DNA from: Bog-473 sp963777485
Lineage (GTDB): Bacteria; Actinomycetota; Acidimicrobiia; Acidimicrobiales; RAAP-2
DNA length: 64,000 nucleotides
Assembly (NCBI GenBank): GCA_963777485.1
Contig: CAVZQP010000001.1
Coordinates: 1,364,001-1,428,000 of the forward strand
Direction: 5' to 3'
In this document: one piece after another, positions 16,366 through 25,517 of the stretch
Layout of the letters: every line of letters begins with the position of its first letter
How positions within the stretch are numbered: the stretch's first letter is position 1
Made by a program: the position numbers and the translations under genes
Notes under the pieces: model-generated
The model's database searches: none
The model's input: the letters and a program-made list of their open reading frames with translations, nothing else
What the model was told of the DNA's origin: nothing

Positions 16366-17589
16366 TCATCTTCGAGGCCGGCGCCAGGTGGGCATGGGAT
16401 TCGAGACGAACACCCGTCCGCTCGGGCTTGTGAATCGCACTTCGCCTTGGGCATCACCGTCCAGCCTCCATCCCAGCTCATGCACACGGGAATGGTGGGC
16501 GGCACACAGCGTCAGGAGGTTCGACAGAACGGTCAGGCCTTGTTTGGAAGCCCACTTCACGTGGTGGACATCGGTGACGCTGCGACAAGAACATCCGGGG
16601 AAGCGGCATCCTCCGTCCCGGCGTTGGATTTCTGTCCGTTGCGCTTCCGTGGGGTCGCGTTCCAGGGCCTTCTGGTCGAGGCAGGTCCCGTCAGGGGCGT
16701 CGTACGAAAGGGTGATGTCGCCGTCGCAGGCCAGACGCCGGGCCGTTTCGGCTGATATCGGGCCTGCGCCCTCGATCGACGCCTCTCCGAATTCGTCACC
16801 CTCGAGGAGTCGTTCAAGGTCGACGTGCACAATCACGGAAGCTCGCCCCGCCCCGCGCCCGGACTTCGAGCCAGCTCTTGGCCGGTTACCGGCTTCGCAG
16901 ACTTCTACCAGGGCATCCGCACATCGGCTCTCGAAGCGTTCGTAGTCGGGATCGCCCGCGCTCGGGTGGTCGTGCCGGCGTGCCCGGCTCCAGAGGGCTG
17001 ACTTCACCAACGCGTAGCCGTCCTTCGGCAGTTGCGCCCACAACGAACACTTCTCGTCGTTGAAGCGGACGCAGCGCCGCTGGAATTCGATGACCGACTC
17101 CGACCGATTCTGACCCTTCACCTGGGCGACGAACTGCGCTGCCTGACGGGGCGTCCACTGTTCCGCCGCCGCGGCAAGCTCTTCGTCGTTTGCCCTCGTT
17201 GCAACCTTCGCAACGCTCGCCGCGACGTCCAACGGCACCCGGCCCTCGCAGACCGCCCCAGACAGAGCCGGCAAAAGGGGTAGATGATCCGCCGCCTCGA
17301 CCAAGCGCCTGGCACGGGCAGCACTCACATGCAGTCGCGCCACCAGCCAGTCCCGCATCGACAAGGTGCCGTCGGCCCGCCAGGATTCGGCCCCGTTGAA
17401 CTCTGCGATCTCACGGACCATCGCACCCTCGTGCACCGAAATCGTCTTTTGGTGCGCCGCGATGCTTTCCGCCAGCTCAGCGGCCCGTCCGTCACCGACG
17501 AAGTCTCGACACAGCGGCCGCCCCCGTGCCCTCCCCTCGCTTCGAGATACCCGCTTCTGGCCGTCCACGGCAGATGAACGGTCGCTCAC
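16366..17589 (-). CDS. DUF222 / HNH endonuclease-domain protein
   Basis: This 407-residue protein belongs to the actinobacterial DUF222-HNH family (the 13E12 repeat family of mycobacteria). The N-terminal two thirds is the DUF222 helical domain, with VSAARARRLVEAADHLP. The C-terminal HNH module has RFPGCSCRSVTDVHHV followed by NLLTLCAAHHSRVH, giving the His-His/Asn/His metal site and zinc cysteines. Such genes are multi-copy in many actinobacterial genomes and are spread by recombination; their role is unclear. I take the GTG at 17589; a TTG at 17634 would add 15 residues. The 219 bases between this gene and the hydrolase contain nothing evident. Confidence 0.88.
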   Translation of the reverse strand: MSDRSSAVDGQKRVSRSEGRARGRPLCRDFVGDGRAAELAESIAAHQKTISVHEGAMVREIAEFNGAESWRADGTLSMRDWLVARLHVSAARARRLVEAADHLPLLPALSGAVCEGRVPLDVAASVAKVATRANDEELAAAAEQWTPRQAAQFVAQVKGQNRSESVIEFQRRCVRFNDEKCSLWAQLPKDGYALVKSALWSRARRHDHPSAGDPDYERFESRCADALVEVCEAGNRPRAGSKSGRGAGRASVIVHVDLERLLEGDEFGEASIEGAGPISAETARRLACDGDITLSYDAPDGTCLDQKALERDPTEAQRTEIQRRDGGCRFPGCSCRSVTDVHHVKWASKQGLTVLSNLLTLCAAHHSRVHELGWRLDGDAQGEVRFTSPSGRVFVSNPMPTWRRPRR

Positions 17590-17668
17590 GCAGTTCGATT
17601 CCCCGAGAACTTCTGGACAAGGGTCCCGCGACAACCGGACCTCCTCCCAGCCAGCGGGACGTCCAGAC

Positions 17669-18532
17669 CTACGGAAACACCACCGTCTTGTTCCCGTTCA
17701 GCAGGACCCGGTCTTCCAAATGCCAGCGCAATCCCCGGGCCAAAACCGAGCGCTCGACCTCACGACCCACCCGCTGCAACTCCGCGACCGAGTCCCCGTG
17801 GTCGATGCGCCGGGTGTCCTGCTCGATAATCGGACCCTCGTCCAACTCCGCCGTCACGTAATGACAGGACGCGCCGATGAGCTTTACTCCTCGTTCGAAC
17901 GCCTGGTGGTACGGGCGGGCGCCGGCAAACGACGGCAGGAACGAGTGATGGATGTTGATGATGCGCCCCTCCCGCCCCTCACAGAACGAGGCCGGCAGGA
18001 TCTGCATGTAGCGGGCCAACACGATCACGTCCGCCCGCTCCCTCGCCAGGATCGACTCCATATCTTCGAACGCGGCCGCCTTCACGGCCGGGTCTGAACC
18101 GACCGGCACGCACTGGAACCGGACTCCGTGCCACTCAACCAGCCCGCGAAGGTCCTCGTGGTTCGAGATCACACAGGGCATGTCGCACTCGAGCTCGCCG
18201 CTGCGCCACCGGTACAGGAGGTCGGCCACGCAGTGGTCCTCCTTGCTCGCAAACAGCACCACCCGCTTGGGCACATCGGTGTCGCTGAGCTTCCAGTCCA
18301 TGGCGAACTCGGCGGCCACTGGCTCGAAGGCAGCCGTCAGCTCTCCGGGGCCGAATCCCTCGGGCAGGCTTTCCGCCACGATCTCGATGCGCAGGAAGAA
18401 GCGCCCCGTCGCCAGGTCCCCGTGCTGCGCGGCCTCGAGCACCGAGCCGCCCTGCCCAGCGATCAGACCCGTGACTGCCGCGACGATGCCGACCCCGTCG
18501 GGACAGTTGATGGTGAGGATGTAACGACGCAC
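17669..18532 (-). CDS. purU: Formyltetrahydrofolate deformylase PurU
   Basis: PurU hydrolyses 10-formyl-tetrahydrofolate to formate and tetrahydrofolate, supplying formate and balancing one-carbon pools. The 287-residue protein has an N-terminal ACT domain beginning with ILTINCPDGVGIVAAVTG. The catalytic formyltransferase-like domain contains the conserved VLARYMQILP and NIHHSFLPSFAGARPY, then GASCHYVTAELDEGPII. The catalytic Asn, His and Asp are all present. Length matches the family. It starts at GTG 18532; the pdxT stop lies 73 bases upstream. No regulatory element is obvious. Confidence 0.96.
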   Translation of the reverse strand: MRRYILTINCPDGVGIVAAVTGLIAGQGGSVLEAAQHGDLATGRFFLRIEIVAESLPEGFGPGELTAAFEPVAAEFAMDWKLSDTDVPKRVVLFASKEDHCVADLLYRWRSGELECDMPCVISNHEDLRGLVEWHGVRFQCVPVGSDPAVKAAAFEDMESILARERADVIVLARYMQILPASFCEGREGRIINIHHSFLPSFAGARPYHQAFERGVKLIGASCHYVTAELDEGPIIEQDTRRIDHGDSVAELQRVGREVERSVLARGLRWHLEDRVLLNGNKTVVFP

Positions 18533-18605
18533 CGATTACCCCCTGCGCAATCGCGATGGCTGCTCGTCCGCCGATTCTGGCCTCTCGCGGGCCGAGACGT
18601 GGGCC

Positions 18606-19280
18606 TTAGCCGAACAATCCCCCGCTCGAGCGCGCCCCCTCCGGCACCCCGCACATCTCGACGAACAGGCGGTGGACCCGCCGGTCCTTTGTGAGCTCGG
18701 GATGGAAGGACGACGCCAGGACGGCGGCGTGCCGCACCAGGACGGGAACGCCGTCCAACTCGGCCAGTACCTCGACGTCCTCGCCGACAGACACCACGAA
18801 GGGGGCGCGGATGAAGACCGTCGGCAGAGGCGGACCCTCGCCCGAGCCCAACGCCACCTCCGCCTCGAACGACTGTCGTTGGCGCCCGTAGCCATTGCGG
18901 CGCACGACCGCGTCCAACGCGCCGAACATCCGCTGGTCGGGTCGACCGTCGAGCACCTCACGCGCCAGCAAGATCAGCCCTGCACAGGTGCCGAACACTG
19001 GCAGGTCCCCTGCCTCCAACCGCGCCGCAATCGGGTCGAACAGCCCCGTCGACTCAAGGAGCATCGACAGCGTGGTCGACTCGCCCCCGGGGAGGATAAG
19101 CCCGTCGAGCCCCTCCAACTCCGCAGGCCGCTTGACTAGACGCGAGCCAGCGTCGACCTCGAGCAAGGCGGCGACGTGCTCGCGCACGTCCCCCTGCAGG
19201 TCCAGCACACCGATCAACGGACCAGGTCCGGACGATCCGGCCGCGTCGGACACGCCCGCCGGCGACAGCGGTGCTACCAC
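18606..19280 (-). CDS. pdxT: Pyridoxal 5'-phosphate synthase glutaminase PdxT
   Basis: PdxT is the glutaminase that feeds ammonia to PdxS for vitamin B6 synthesis. The 224-residue class I amidotransferase has the LDLQGDVREH start and LPGGESTT oxyanion loop. The nucleophile Cys is in GTCAGLILLA, with the His-Glu pair in SSFHPELTKD. It carries about 20 extra residues before the conserved start and a Gly/Ser tail. Its GTG start at 19280 overlaps the pdxS stop by seven bases, so the two subunits are coupled. Confidence 0.96.
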   Translation of the reverse strand: MVAPLSPAGVSDAAGSSGPGPLIGVLDLQGDVREHVAALLEVDAGSRLVKRPAELEGLDGLILPGGESTTLSMLLESTGLFDPIAARLEAGDLPVFGTCAGLILLAREVLDGRPDQRMFGALDAVVRRNGYGRQRQSFEAEVALGSGEGPPLPTVFIRAPFVVSVGEDVEVLAELDGVPVLVRHAAVLASSFHPELTKDRRVHRLFVEMCGVPEGARSSGGLFG

Positions 19281-20158
19281 CCCCGGTCCGCGAGATGCTC
19301 GCCGTACTGCGATGCCTCCAAGCCGCGCATCGCCTCACCGAGCCCCCGCGACACCTTGGCCACGTGTTCCGCGTCCGCAAAGTGGGCCGTCGCCTCGACA
19401 ATGGCCGACGCCATCCGCGGTTGGTCCGCCGACTTGAAGATCCCCGACCCGACGAACACCGCCTCGGCCCCGAGTTGCATGACCAGCGCAGCGTCGGCGG
19501 GCGTCGCAATGCCCCCGGCGCAGAACAACGGCACCGGCAGCCGCCCGGCCTCGGCGATCTCCTGCACGAGGCCGATGGGCGCGCTGAGCGATTTCGCCCA
19601 GCCGTACAGCTCGGCAGAGTCGGCCTGCCCGATGGCTCGAAGGTCGCCCAAGATCGAGCGCAGGTGGCGCACCGCTTCGACGATGTTCCCCGTCCCCGCC
19701 TCGCCCTTGGAGCGGATCATCGCCGCCCCCTCGGAGATGCGCCGCAATGCCTCGCCCAGATTGGTCGCTCCGCACACGAAGGGCACCGTGAAGGGCCACT
19801 TGTCGATGTGATGCGCCTCATCCGCGGGCGTCAACACCTCCGACTCGTCGATGAAGTCGACCCCGAGCGACTGCAGCACCTGGGCCTCGGCGAAGTGCCC
19901 GATGCGGGCCTTGGCCATCACCGGGATCGTCACCGCATCGATGATCCCCTCGATCAGAAGTGGGTCGCTCATCCGCGCCACGCCCCCGTCGCGGCGGATA
20001 TCGGCCGGGACCCGCTCGAGCGCCATCACGGACACGGCTCCGGCGTCCTCGGCGATCTTGGCCTGCTCGGCGTTGACCACGTCCATGATGACGCCGCCGC
20101 GCAGCATGTCCGCCAGGCCCCGCTTGACGGTGAAGGTCCCAGTGGCTTCGGCACTCAT
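19274..20158 (-). CDS. pdxS: Pyridoxal 5'-phosphate synthase lyase subunit PdxS
   Basis: PdxS condenses ribose 5-phosphate, glyceraldehyde 3-phosphate and ammonia from PdxT to pyridoxal phosphate. The 294-residue TIM barrel has GGVIMDVVNAEQAKIAEDAGA, the catalytic lysines in VMAKARIGHF and MIRSKGEAGTGNIVEAVRH, and the C-terminal GSGIFKS phosphate loop. It is highly conserved and full length. It heads the pdxS-pdxT pair and starts at the ATG at 20158; the protease gene ends 36 bases upstream on the same strand. Confidence 0.97.
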   Translation of the reverse strand: MSAEATGTFTVKRGLADMLRGGVIMDVVNAEQAKIAEDAGAVSVMALERVPADIRRDGGVARMSDPLLIEGIIDAVTIPVMAKARIGHFAEAQVLQSLGVDFIDESEVLTPADEAHHIDKWPFTVPFVCGATNLGEALRRISEGAAMIRSKGEAGTGNIVEAVRHLRSILGDLRAIGQADSAELYGWAKSLSAPIGLVQEIAEAGRLPVPLFCAGGIATPADAALVMQLGAEAVFVGSGIFKSADQPRMASAIVEATAHFADAEHVAKVSRGLGEAMRGLEASQYGEHLADRGW

Positions 20159-20194
20159 ACCAGCCAGTTTACGAGGATGACCGACCGCCCCTTC

Positions 20195-21418
20195 TCACCA
20201 CTCGCTCAGCGCAGCGGCCCTCACCCATGTGGCGTCCAGATCACCCGGGTACACGGGGTCCTCGCGGTGGCCCACGGCCGGGTCGATCCAGACCCACCGG
20301 GTCGACCCGAAGCGGCCAGGCGAGGCGAAAAAGGACCCTTCGGCCGGTTGCGGCGACTCCATCATCGTGCAGAGCGCAGCGAGGAGCCCGCTCGGGTAGC
20401 GCACCACCGACGCGCCCACCACATCGGCTCGATACTCCCGATTCTCCCCCACGCACCGTCGCAGGGTCTTCTCACCGCCCCAGAGCGTGGCGAGCGTGAT
20501 GCCCACGCAGGAGACGCCGTTGTCGCCCCGCTTCACGTGTGACAGCTCGTGCGCGATCACGCCCTCGAGTTCCACAAGATGCAACGTGCGCAGCAAGCCG
20601 GACGTCACCACCAAGTCGGACCGGCGGGCATCTCGTCCGAGGGCACAGGCGTTCAGCACGGGATCATCGAGGATGTGGAGGGTCGGCATCGCGAGTCCGA
20701 AGGTCGCACAGAGTCCTTCGGTGACATTGAACAAGCGCGGGTCGTCATCCTCGTCGGCTGGACGGGCTCCGATGCGCCGGAGCGCCACGCGCGGGCTCAG
20801 GCGCCACATGCAATACATCAAAACGGCTGCCGACACGAGCAGCGCAGCGACCCCAGCGACGATGTTCACCGACACCGTGAGCAACGCGAACAGGAGTAGT
20901 GCAGGGATCGCAGCGGTGTACGCGCAAAGCCGGACGGCGCGACGGCGGTTGGCCGCAACCTCCTCTGGAAACACCGTCGGCGCGCCCAGCGTGTGCTGGG
21001 TATCGAGCGGCTCTGGCGGCGCCGGTGGCGCGAGCGCAACCGCCGTCCTCGGCTGGCCCTGTCCTTCACGCGGCCGCTGGCCGCTGGCCGACCGTCCGCG
21101 ATTGCGGTTGCGATTTCCGCCACCACTGCTGCTTCGTTGGCCTCCACCGCCACTCCCGCTGCGCTGTCCGCCGCTCCTATTGCCACCCGAACGCTGGCCC
21201 CCGCCTCCGCCCTGGCCCTGACCCTTCTTCTGCTGCTGTGCGCCCTGCGGCGACTTGTTGCCACCACTCCCAGCAGCTGCGCCAGAGGGGCGGTTCCGGT
21301 TGCGGTTCCGACTGCGAGTGCGGTTCCGATTCCGGCCCCCGCCGCCGCCCGAACCACCGGACCCGGAGGCAGCGCCGCCCTTCGGCGCGTTGCGCGAAGC
21401 GTCACTCTCGTCGGCCAT
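20195..21418 (-). CDS. M48-type zinc metalloprotease with low-complexity N-terminus
   Basis: This 407-residue protein combines two unlike parts. Residues 1 to about 125 are disordered, built from Gly, Arg, Asn, Ser and Gln, with repeated RNRNR and GGGGQRS motifs resembling RNA-binding RGG tails. Two close TM segments follow at about 160-208, then an HtpX/Ste24-like domain with the zinc motif HELSHVKRGDN and a downstream Glu in ENREYRADVVGA. The topology puts the zinc site in the cytoplasm. HtpX relatives degrade damaged membrane proteins. The start is ATG 21418. The low-complexity region is on the cytoplasmic side, which makes a nucleic-acid or scaffold role conceivable. Confidence 0.87.
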   Translation of the reverse strand: MADESDASRNAPKGGAASGSGGSGGGGGRNRNRTRSRNRNRNRPSGAAAGSGGNKSPQGAQQQKKGQGQGGGGGQRSGGNRSGGQRSGSGGGGQRSSSGGGNRNRNRGRSASGQRPREGQGQPRTAVALAPPAPPEPLDTQHTLGAPTVFPEEVAANRRRAVRLCAYTAAIPALLLFALLTVSVNIVAGVAALLVSAAVLMYCMWRLSPRVALRRIGARPADEDDDPRLFNVTEGLCATFGLAMPTLHILDDPVLNACALGRDARRSDLVVTSGLLRTLHLVELEGVIAHELSHVKRGDNGVSCVGITLATLWGGEKTLRRCVGENREYRADVVGASVVRYPSGLLAALCTMMESPQPAEGSFFASPGRFGSTRWVWIDPAVGHREDPVYPGDLDATWVRAAALSEW

Positions 21419-21500
21419 GGAGTGGCCAGCCTACGGCACCGTCAATGAATGAACGGTTTTCGCTGGAGAAATCGACAAGCTACGGCGTCATACTGGCGAT

Positions 21501-21968
21501 ATGGACACTCTGCGGCATTCCGGGTCAATCGTCATCAACCGATCGCCCGAGGAGGTCTACGCCCTCGTCTCCGATGTGACGAACACCGGTGCTTGGAGTC
21601 CCGTTTGTAAGGCCTGCTGGTGGGACGAGGGCGACGGCCCGCGGGTCGGAGCGATGTTCACCGGCCGCAACGAAATGGGAGAACGGACCTGGGAGACGCG
21701 TTCAAAGGTACTGGCGGCCGACCCCGGCAAAGAGTTCGCCTGGGTTGTGGCGGAGCCGCCGACCGGCGCGCGCTGGGGCTACGCGCTCAAGGCTGTCGAC
21801 GGAGGGACCGAGCTGACCGAGACCTGGGAGCTCGCGCCCGATGGTCAGGAATTCTTCGAGCAGCGCTTCCCCGGTGAGGGGCGAGCACAGGTCCAGTCCC
21901 GCGCCAACACGGCAGAGAAGGGCATCGCCGAGACCCTCGCTGCCATCAAGAAGGCCGCCGAGGGCTAA
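21501..21968 (+). CDS. SRPBCC (START/polyketide cyclase-like) family protein
   Basis: This 155-residue single-domain protein has the SRPBCC pattern. It begins with a beta strand carrying SGSIVINRSPEEVYALVSD, then TNTGAWSPVCKACWWD, with later strands carrying GGTELTETWEL and a long C-terminal helix. The family binds hydrophobic ligands in a deep cavity; some members are cyclases or stress-linked proteins. No catalytic residue can be assigned. It stands alone on the plus strand, 82 bases from the divergent metalloprotease. The 183 bases downstream hold no evident gene. Confidence 0.85.
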   Translation: MDTLRHSGSIVINRSPEEVYALVSDVTNTGAWSPVCKACWWDEGDGPRVGAMFTGRNEMGERTWETRSKVLAADPGKEFAWVVAEPPTGARWGYALKAVDGGTELTETWELAPDGQEFFEQRFPGEGRAQVQSRANTAEKGIAETLAAIKKAAEG

Positions 21969-22151
21969 GAGATAGACCCTCGACACGCTGCTGCCCTGCG
22001 CCTCGCGGCAGAAGCTTTAGGGGATGGGCACGTTCGCAGCCGGTGCCACACGACCGCACCGTTGCGGCAACCCTGCGTTGTGACCCTTCGGGTTACCGTG
22101 AAGCGGGCTGTCGAGAGGGGCCGCCTGAACCTGGACGAGTGAGGGGGACCA

Positions 22152-22421
22152 GTGTTCGTGATTTTCGGCTTCCAGCGGAAGCCACAACGCCTGGCAACGA
22201 TCCGAAGCATTTGCGCCGGTTGTCAAGACCGGGGTTCCCAAGAACTCTTCAGCGTCCGCACACGACTCCGGCTCTTCTTCGTTCCGGCGGTGCCGCTGCC
22301 GACGACTTACCAAACGACCTGTGCTGCATGTGGCACGTCGTCTGCCGTCTCAGCTGAGAAGGCCGACCTGCTCTTAGCGAGCGCGCCACGGGTCGACGAA
22401 CCTGAGGTGATCGCGGCCTAA
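22152..22421 (+). CDS. Small zinc-ribbon protein
   Basis: This 89-residue protein starts FVIFGFQRKP, then CAGC at about 24-27, a hydrophobic centre with RLRLFFVPAVPLP, and CAAC at about 58-61. This layout, with FGF near the start, two CxxC knuckles and a central FF-P-V/A-P, matches the zinc-ribbon-15 type of small proteins, which often sit next to membrane or tubby-like proteins. Its function is unknown. The GTG at 22152 has an AGGGGGA binding site. Its stop overlaps the convergent pimA stop by four bases. Confidence 0.8.
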   Translation: MFVIFGFQRKPQRLATIRSICAGCQDRGSQELFSVRTRLRLFFVPAVPLPTTYQTTCAACGTSSAVSAEKADLLLASAPRVDEPEVIAA

Positions 22422-23542
22422 GACCGCCTGGCGCGGTACGAGGCGATCGCGCGCTCGTAGACCTCGACGTAGCGTTCCGCCAAGGACTCCATCGACCAGT
22501 TGCGCGCGTGCTCGACCGCCGCCTTGCGTGCCTCGGGCCCAGAGAGTCCGACGCCTTCGACGGCATCGGCAAGCGCGACGCCGAGCGCTCGGGAAAGAGC
22601 CAGCTTCTCGCCGGGCGGCACGAGCGTGGCATGGCCGCTGGCCGCCATGCGGTAGCCCTCGATGTCCGAGGCCACCACCGCGCAGCCGGCCGCCATGCCC
22701 TCGAGAAGCACGATGCCGAACGACTCTCCGCGCAGCGACGGGGCGCAGAGCACGTCAGCACCTGCCAACCGTGCCGCCTTTTCTTCCTCGCCGATGGTGC
22801 CGAGCCAATGGATGCGGTCGGACTCAGGGTGACGCCGACGCTGCACCTCGGTTTCAGGTCCTTCGCTGGCCACCCACAAAACTGCCGGCCGCTCCACCAG
22901 CGCGAATGCGTCGAGCAGCACGCTGAGGCCCTTGCGCTGCTCGTGACGTCCGACGAACAGGACGGTGGGGCGACGTGGATCGTGGTCGTCGAGCACCGGC
23001 ATTGCCGACTCGAATCGCGCCACGTCGACACCGTTGTAGAGCACCTCGAATCGACCACCGCTCGAACGTTCGCCGGTCTCGCGAGCGGCATCGGACACCG
23101 CAACCCGAACCTCCATGCGCCGACCGACGAGTTCGACCAAGGGCTTGAGGGGCCGAACCCAACTGGACAGGCCGGACCGGTGATACGTGCCGACCATCGG
23201 GAGCGGGTCCGTGAGCACGAGCCCGTACGCAGCCAACGGCGCGAGCGGTTCGTGGATGTGGACCACGTCGAAACCCCCTTTCCGGACGAAGCGCTCGGCG
23301 CGGGCGACCGCCGCAGGCCGAAGGGTGACGGGCGCTACGGACCCGTTCGAACGCACGCCGGTGGGGCGGCCGATCACATAGTGCTCCCCTAAGGACTCAG
23401 GGAAGGGAACACCAGGATCGGCGGGACAGATGACGGTCACGTCGTGCCCCCGGTCGCGCAAGGCGCGAGACAATCCGATGACCTGTCCCTGCACGCCGCC
23501 CAGCCGGGTCAGCGCGTAGGGCGAGAGCATGGCGATCCTCAC
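22418..23542 (-). CDS. pimA: GT4 glycosyltransferase, probable phosphatidylinositol mannosyltransferase PimA
   Basis: This probably transfers the first mannose from GDP-mannose to phosphatidylinositol at the inner membrane face. The 374-residue GT-B enzyme has the N-terminal LSPYALTRLGGVQGQV glycine loop, VVHIHEPLAP, VLFVGRHEQRKGL, and the nucleotide-sugar motif SLRGESFGIVLLEGMAAG with the conserved Glu pair. Family assignment is firm. The PimA assignment rests on its position directly downstream of an acyltransferase and pgsA, the same order as in mycobacteria. The GTG at 23542 lies four bases after the acyltransferase stop; ATG 23530 is an alternative. Confidence 0.9.
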   Translation of the reverse strand: MRIAMLSPYALTRLGGVQGQVIGLSRALRDRGHDVTVICPADPGVPFPESLGEHYVIGRPTGVRSNGSVAPVTLRPAAVARAERFVRKGGFDVVHIHEPLAPLAAYGLVLTDPLPMVGTYHRSGLSSWVRPLKPLVELVGRRMEVRVAVSDAARETGERSSGGRFEVLYNGVDVARFESAMPVLDDHDPRRPTVLFVGRHEQRKGLSVLLDAFALVERPAVLWVASEGPETEVQRRRHPESDRIHWLGTIGEEEKAARLAGADVLCAPSLRGESFGIVLLEGMAAGCAVVASDIEGYRMAASGHATLVPPGEKLALSRALGVALADAVEGVGLSGPEARKAAVEHARNWSMESLAERYVEVYERAIASYRARRS

Positions 23543-23546
23543 CGTC

Positions 23547-24476
23547 TCATCTCGGATCGCTCGGCCAGTTGGGTTGGTACATGTGCCACTGTTCGGGCCG
23601 ACAGCGGATGTCGTGCTCGAAGACCCGCGCCATGTCCTGGGTGATCCGCGTGATGTCCTCCCGGAGCGTGCCCTGGCGCGACGTGTCCAACGGCGGGTGG
23701 ACGACGGCGGTGTGCCAGTTGCGACCGGGACCCGAGTAGACGCAGACCGAGATGAGCGGGGCACCCGTCCGGATCGCCAGGGTGGCCGCGCCGCCGGGCA
23801 GCGTGGTGCGCTCGCCGAAGAACTCCACTTCGACGCCGTTGCCCATGAGGTCCCGGTCGCTCACAAGGCCGGCCAGTTGGTTGTTCTTGATGGCACGGAC
23901 CAGAGGAGCGGTCGAGCCTTCGCCCAGCGGCACGGCGGTCAGGCCCATTGCGGCGCGCTTGGCGACGAACCACTCGAACAACTCTTCGGGCTCGAGCACC
24001 TCCACGACGGCGGTCATCGGCATGCCCTCGAGGGCCAGCCAATAGCCACCCCACTCCCAGCTCCCGACGTGTGGCAGCGCCATCACGATGCCTTTGCCGT
24101 CGGCCATCGCCTTGCTCAAGTGCTCACGTCCGGACTCGAGCCGCCAGTGCAGGCGCACGCCCGCCTCGGTCTCGTAGGGCAAGCGGGCGCCGTCGGCCCA
24201 ATAGCGCGCGTAGTAGTCGAAGCTCCGCCTGCTCAGGCGGCGGACCAGCGCCGGATCGGGTTCAACGCCATCGGCGCACTCGCTGGCCAGGACGCGCCGC
24301 ATCTGCCGCTGGTGCATGGCGAGCGCCGGCCCACCCCGCAGCGCCATGACGCCGGCCACGCCCCGGGCGATGCCGTGCGCCATCGGCTCGGGCATGTGAC
24401 CCATGGCCGCGCCGAGTCCGGTGTAGGTCAGGAACCGTGCCTTTTCCCGCCACTTTGTGGGACGCGATCCGGTCAT
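23547..24476 (-). CDS. patA: Lauroyl-acyltransferase-family protein, probable PIM acyltransferase PatA
   Basis: This 309-residue membrane-associated acyltransferase of the LpxL/HtrB superfamily would place a fatty acid on the mannose of phosphatidylinositol mannoside. The catalytic motif is ALPHVGSWEWGG (His and the downstream Glu). Other marks are VSDRDLMGNGVEVEFFGE and a C-terminal RCRPEQWHMYQPNW. It sits between pgsA and pimA in one transcription unit. Mycobacterial PatA occupies the same position. It starts at ATG 24476, 90 bases after pgsA. Confidence 0.92.
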   Translation of the reverse strand: MTGSRPTKWREKARFLTYTGLGAAMGHMPEPMAHGIARGVAGVMALRGGPALAMHQRQMRRVLASECADGVEPDPALVRRLSRRSFDYYARYWADGARLPYETEAGVRLHWRLESGREHLSKAMADGKGIVMALPHVGSWEWGGYWLALEGMPMTAVVEVLEPEELFEWFVAKRAAMGLTAVPLGEGSTAPLVRAIKNNQLAGLVSDRDLMGNGVEVEFFGERTTLPGGAATLAIRTGAPLISVCVYSGPGRNWHTAVVHPPLDTSRQGTLREDITRITQDMARVFEHDIRCRPEQWHMYQPNWPSDPR

Positions 24477-24566
24477 GGCCCGGTCACGGAGAGCTCACGG
24501 CACACGGAAGAAGTGTGGCAGCGTTGCGTGCGCTGTGGGCGCGCGTGGGACCGAACTGATCGATGA

Positions 24567-25517
24567 TCAGGACGACGCGCCGGACGAGCCGGGCGCCGAG
24601 GGGGGTGTTGCGCGACGGCTGGTGCGCCGCCGGGAAGTGCCGGACCAGGTGCCGTTGCGGGGGGCGGCGGGGCCCGTGGAGGAAGTGGGATGGGCGCGGG
24701 CGGCCCGACGCTCGCGTATGGTGCGGCCCGAGCGGCTGCTGAGCGCCTCCTGGCGTCGGGCGCGCCAGCGGCCGACGGGGGCACCCGAGGTGGTGCGGGT
24801 GCGGGGGGTGCGCAAGCCATCGCGGCGGAGACGGCCGGTGGAGTGGGCGGACTCACGGGACTCGCGCCAGGTGCGCCAGCGGGAATCGACCCGCCCCTCG
24901 CGCCATGCCTCGAGGCGGCGGCGGATTACGAGGTCGCGGCCGGAGGCCGCGTTCCACACCTTGACGAAGCGGGCGATGGCGGTGAAGGAGATCAGGATGA
25001 AGAGGACCCAAAGGACGGGGACGAAGATGTCGGCGCTGAGGCAGCCCACGCCGAAAACGAACATCCGCTCGCCGCGCTCCATGAGGCCGCCCTTGGCCTG
25101 GAGGCCGAGCGACTCCGCCTTGGCCCTCTCGTAGGAGACGAGACTGGTCACCGCCAGGATGGCCATGGGCAGAAGCGCGAGGTGGCCTTCCCCTTGGTTC
25201 AACAGATACCAGGAGGCGCCGAGCATGATGACGGCGTCGGCCACCCGGTCGGTGACGGAGTCGAAGAACGCACCACGGACGGATGCGGTGCCCGCGGCTT
25301 TGGCGACGGGGCCATCGAGGAGGTCGTGCATCCCCGTGACGATGAGCATGACGACGGCCCAGTGCAGGTGGCCGGTCGCCACGAGCACGCCGGTGGCGGT
25401 CGCCGAGACGAGGCCGGTGGCGGTGAGCACGTCAGCGGTGATGCCATGGCGGTGGAGGGCCTGGCCGATCGGACTCGTGGTCCGGTCGACGCCGTTTCGC
25501 CATCGGCCGTCGAACAT
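24567..25517 (-). CDS. pgsA: CDP-alcohol phosphatidyltransferase, probable PI-phosphate synthase
   Basis: This probably condenses CDP-diacylglycerol with inositol phosphate, the entry step to phosphatidylinositol and its mannosides. The 316-residue protein has about six TM segments. The CDP-alcohol motif reads DLLDGPVAK then GAFFDSVTD; the usual Arg after the Ala is Lys here. After the last TM (about residue 195) comes an unusually long, Arg/Ser/Thr-rich cytoplasmic tail of over 110 residues with no recognisable fold. The start is ATG 25517 with GAGGAG four bases upstream. Operon pgsA-patA-pimA. Confidence 0.92.
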   Translation of the reverse strand: MFDGRWRNGVDRTTSPIGQALHRHGITADVLTATGLVSATATGVLVATGHLHWAVVMLIVTGMHDLLDGPVAKAAGTASVRGAFFDSVTDRVADAVIMLGASWYLLNQGEGHLALLPMAILAVTSLVSYERAKAESLGLQAKGGLMERGERMFVFGVGCLSADIFVPVLWVLFILISFTAIARFVKVWNAASGRDLVIRRRLEAWREGRVDSRWRTWRESRESAHSTGRLRRDGLRTPRTRTTSGAPVGRWRARRQEALSSRSGRTIRERRAARAHPTSSTGPAAPRNGTWSGTSRRRTSRRATPPSAPGSSGASS

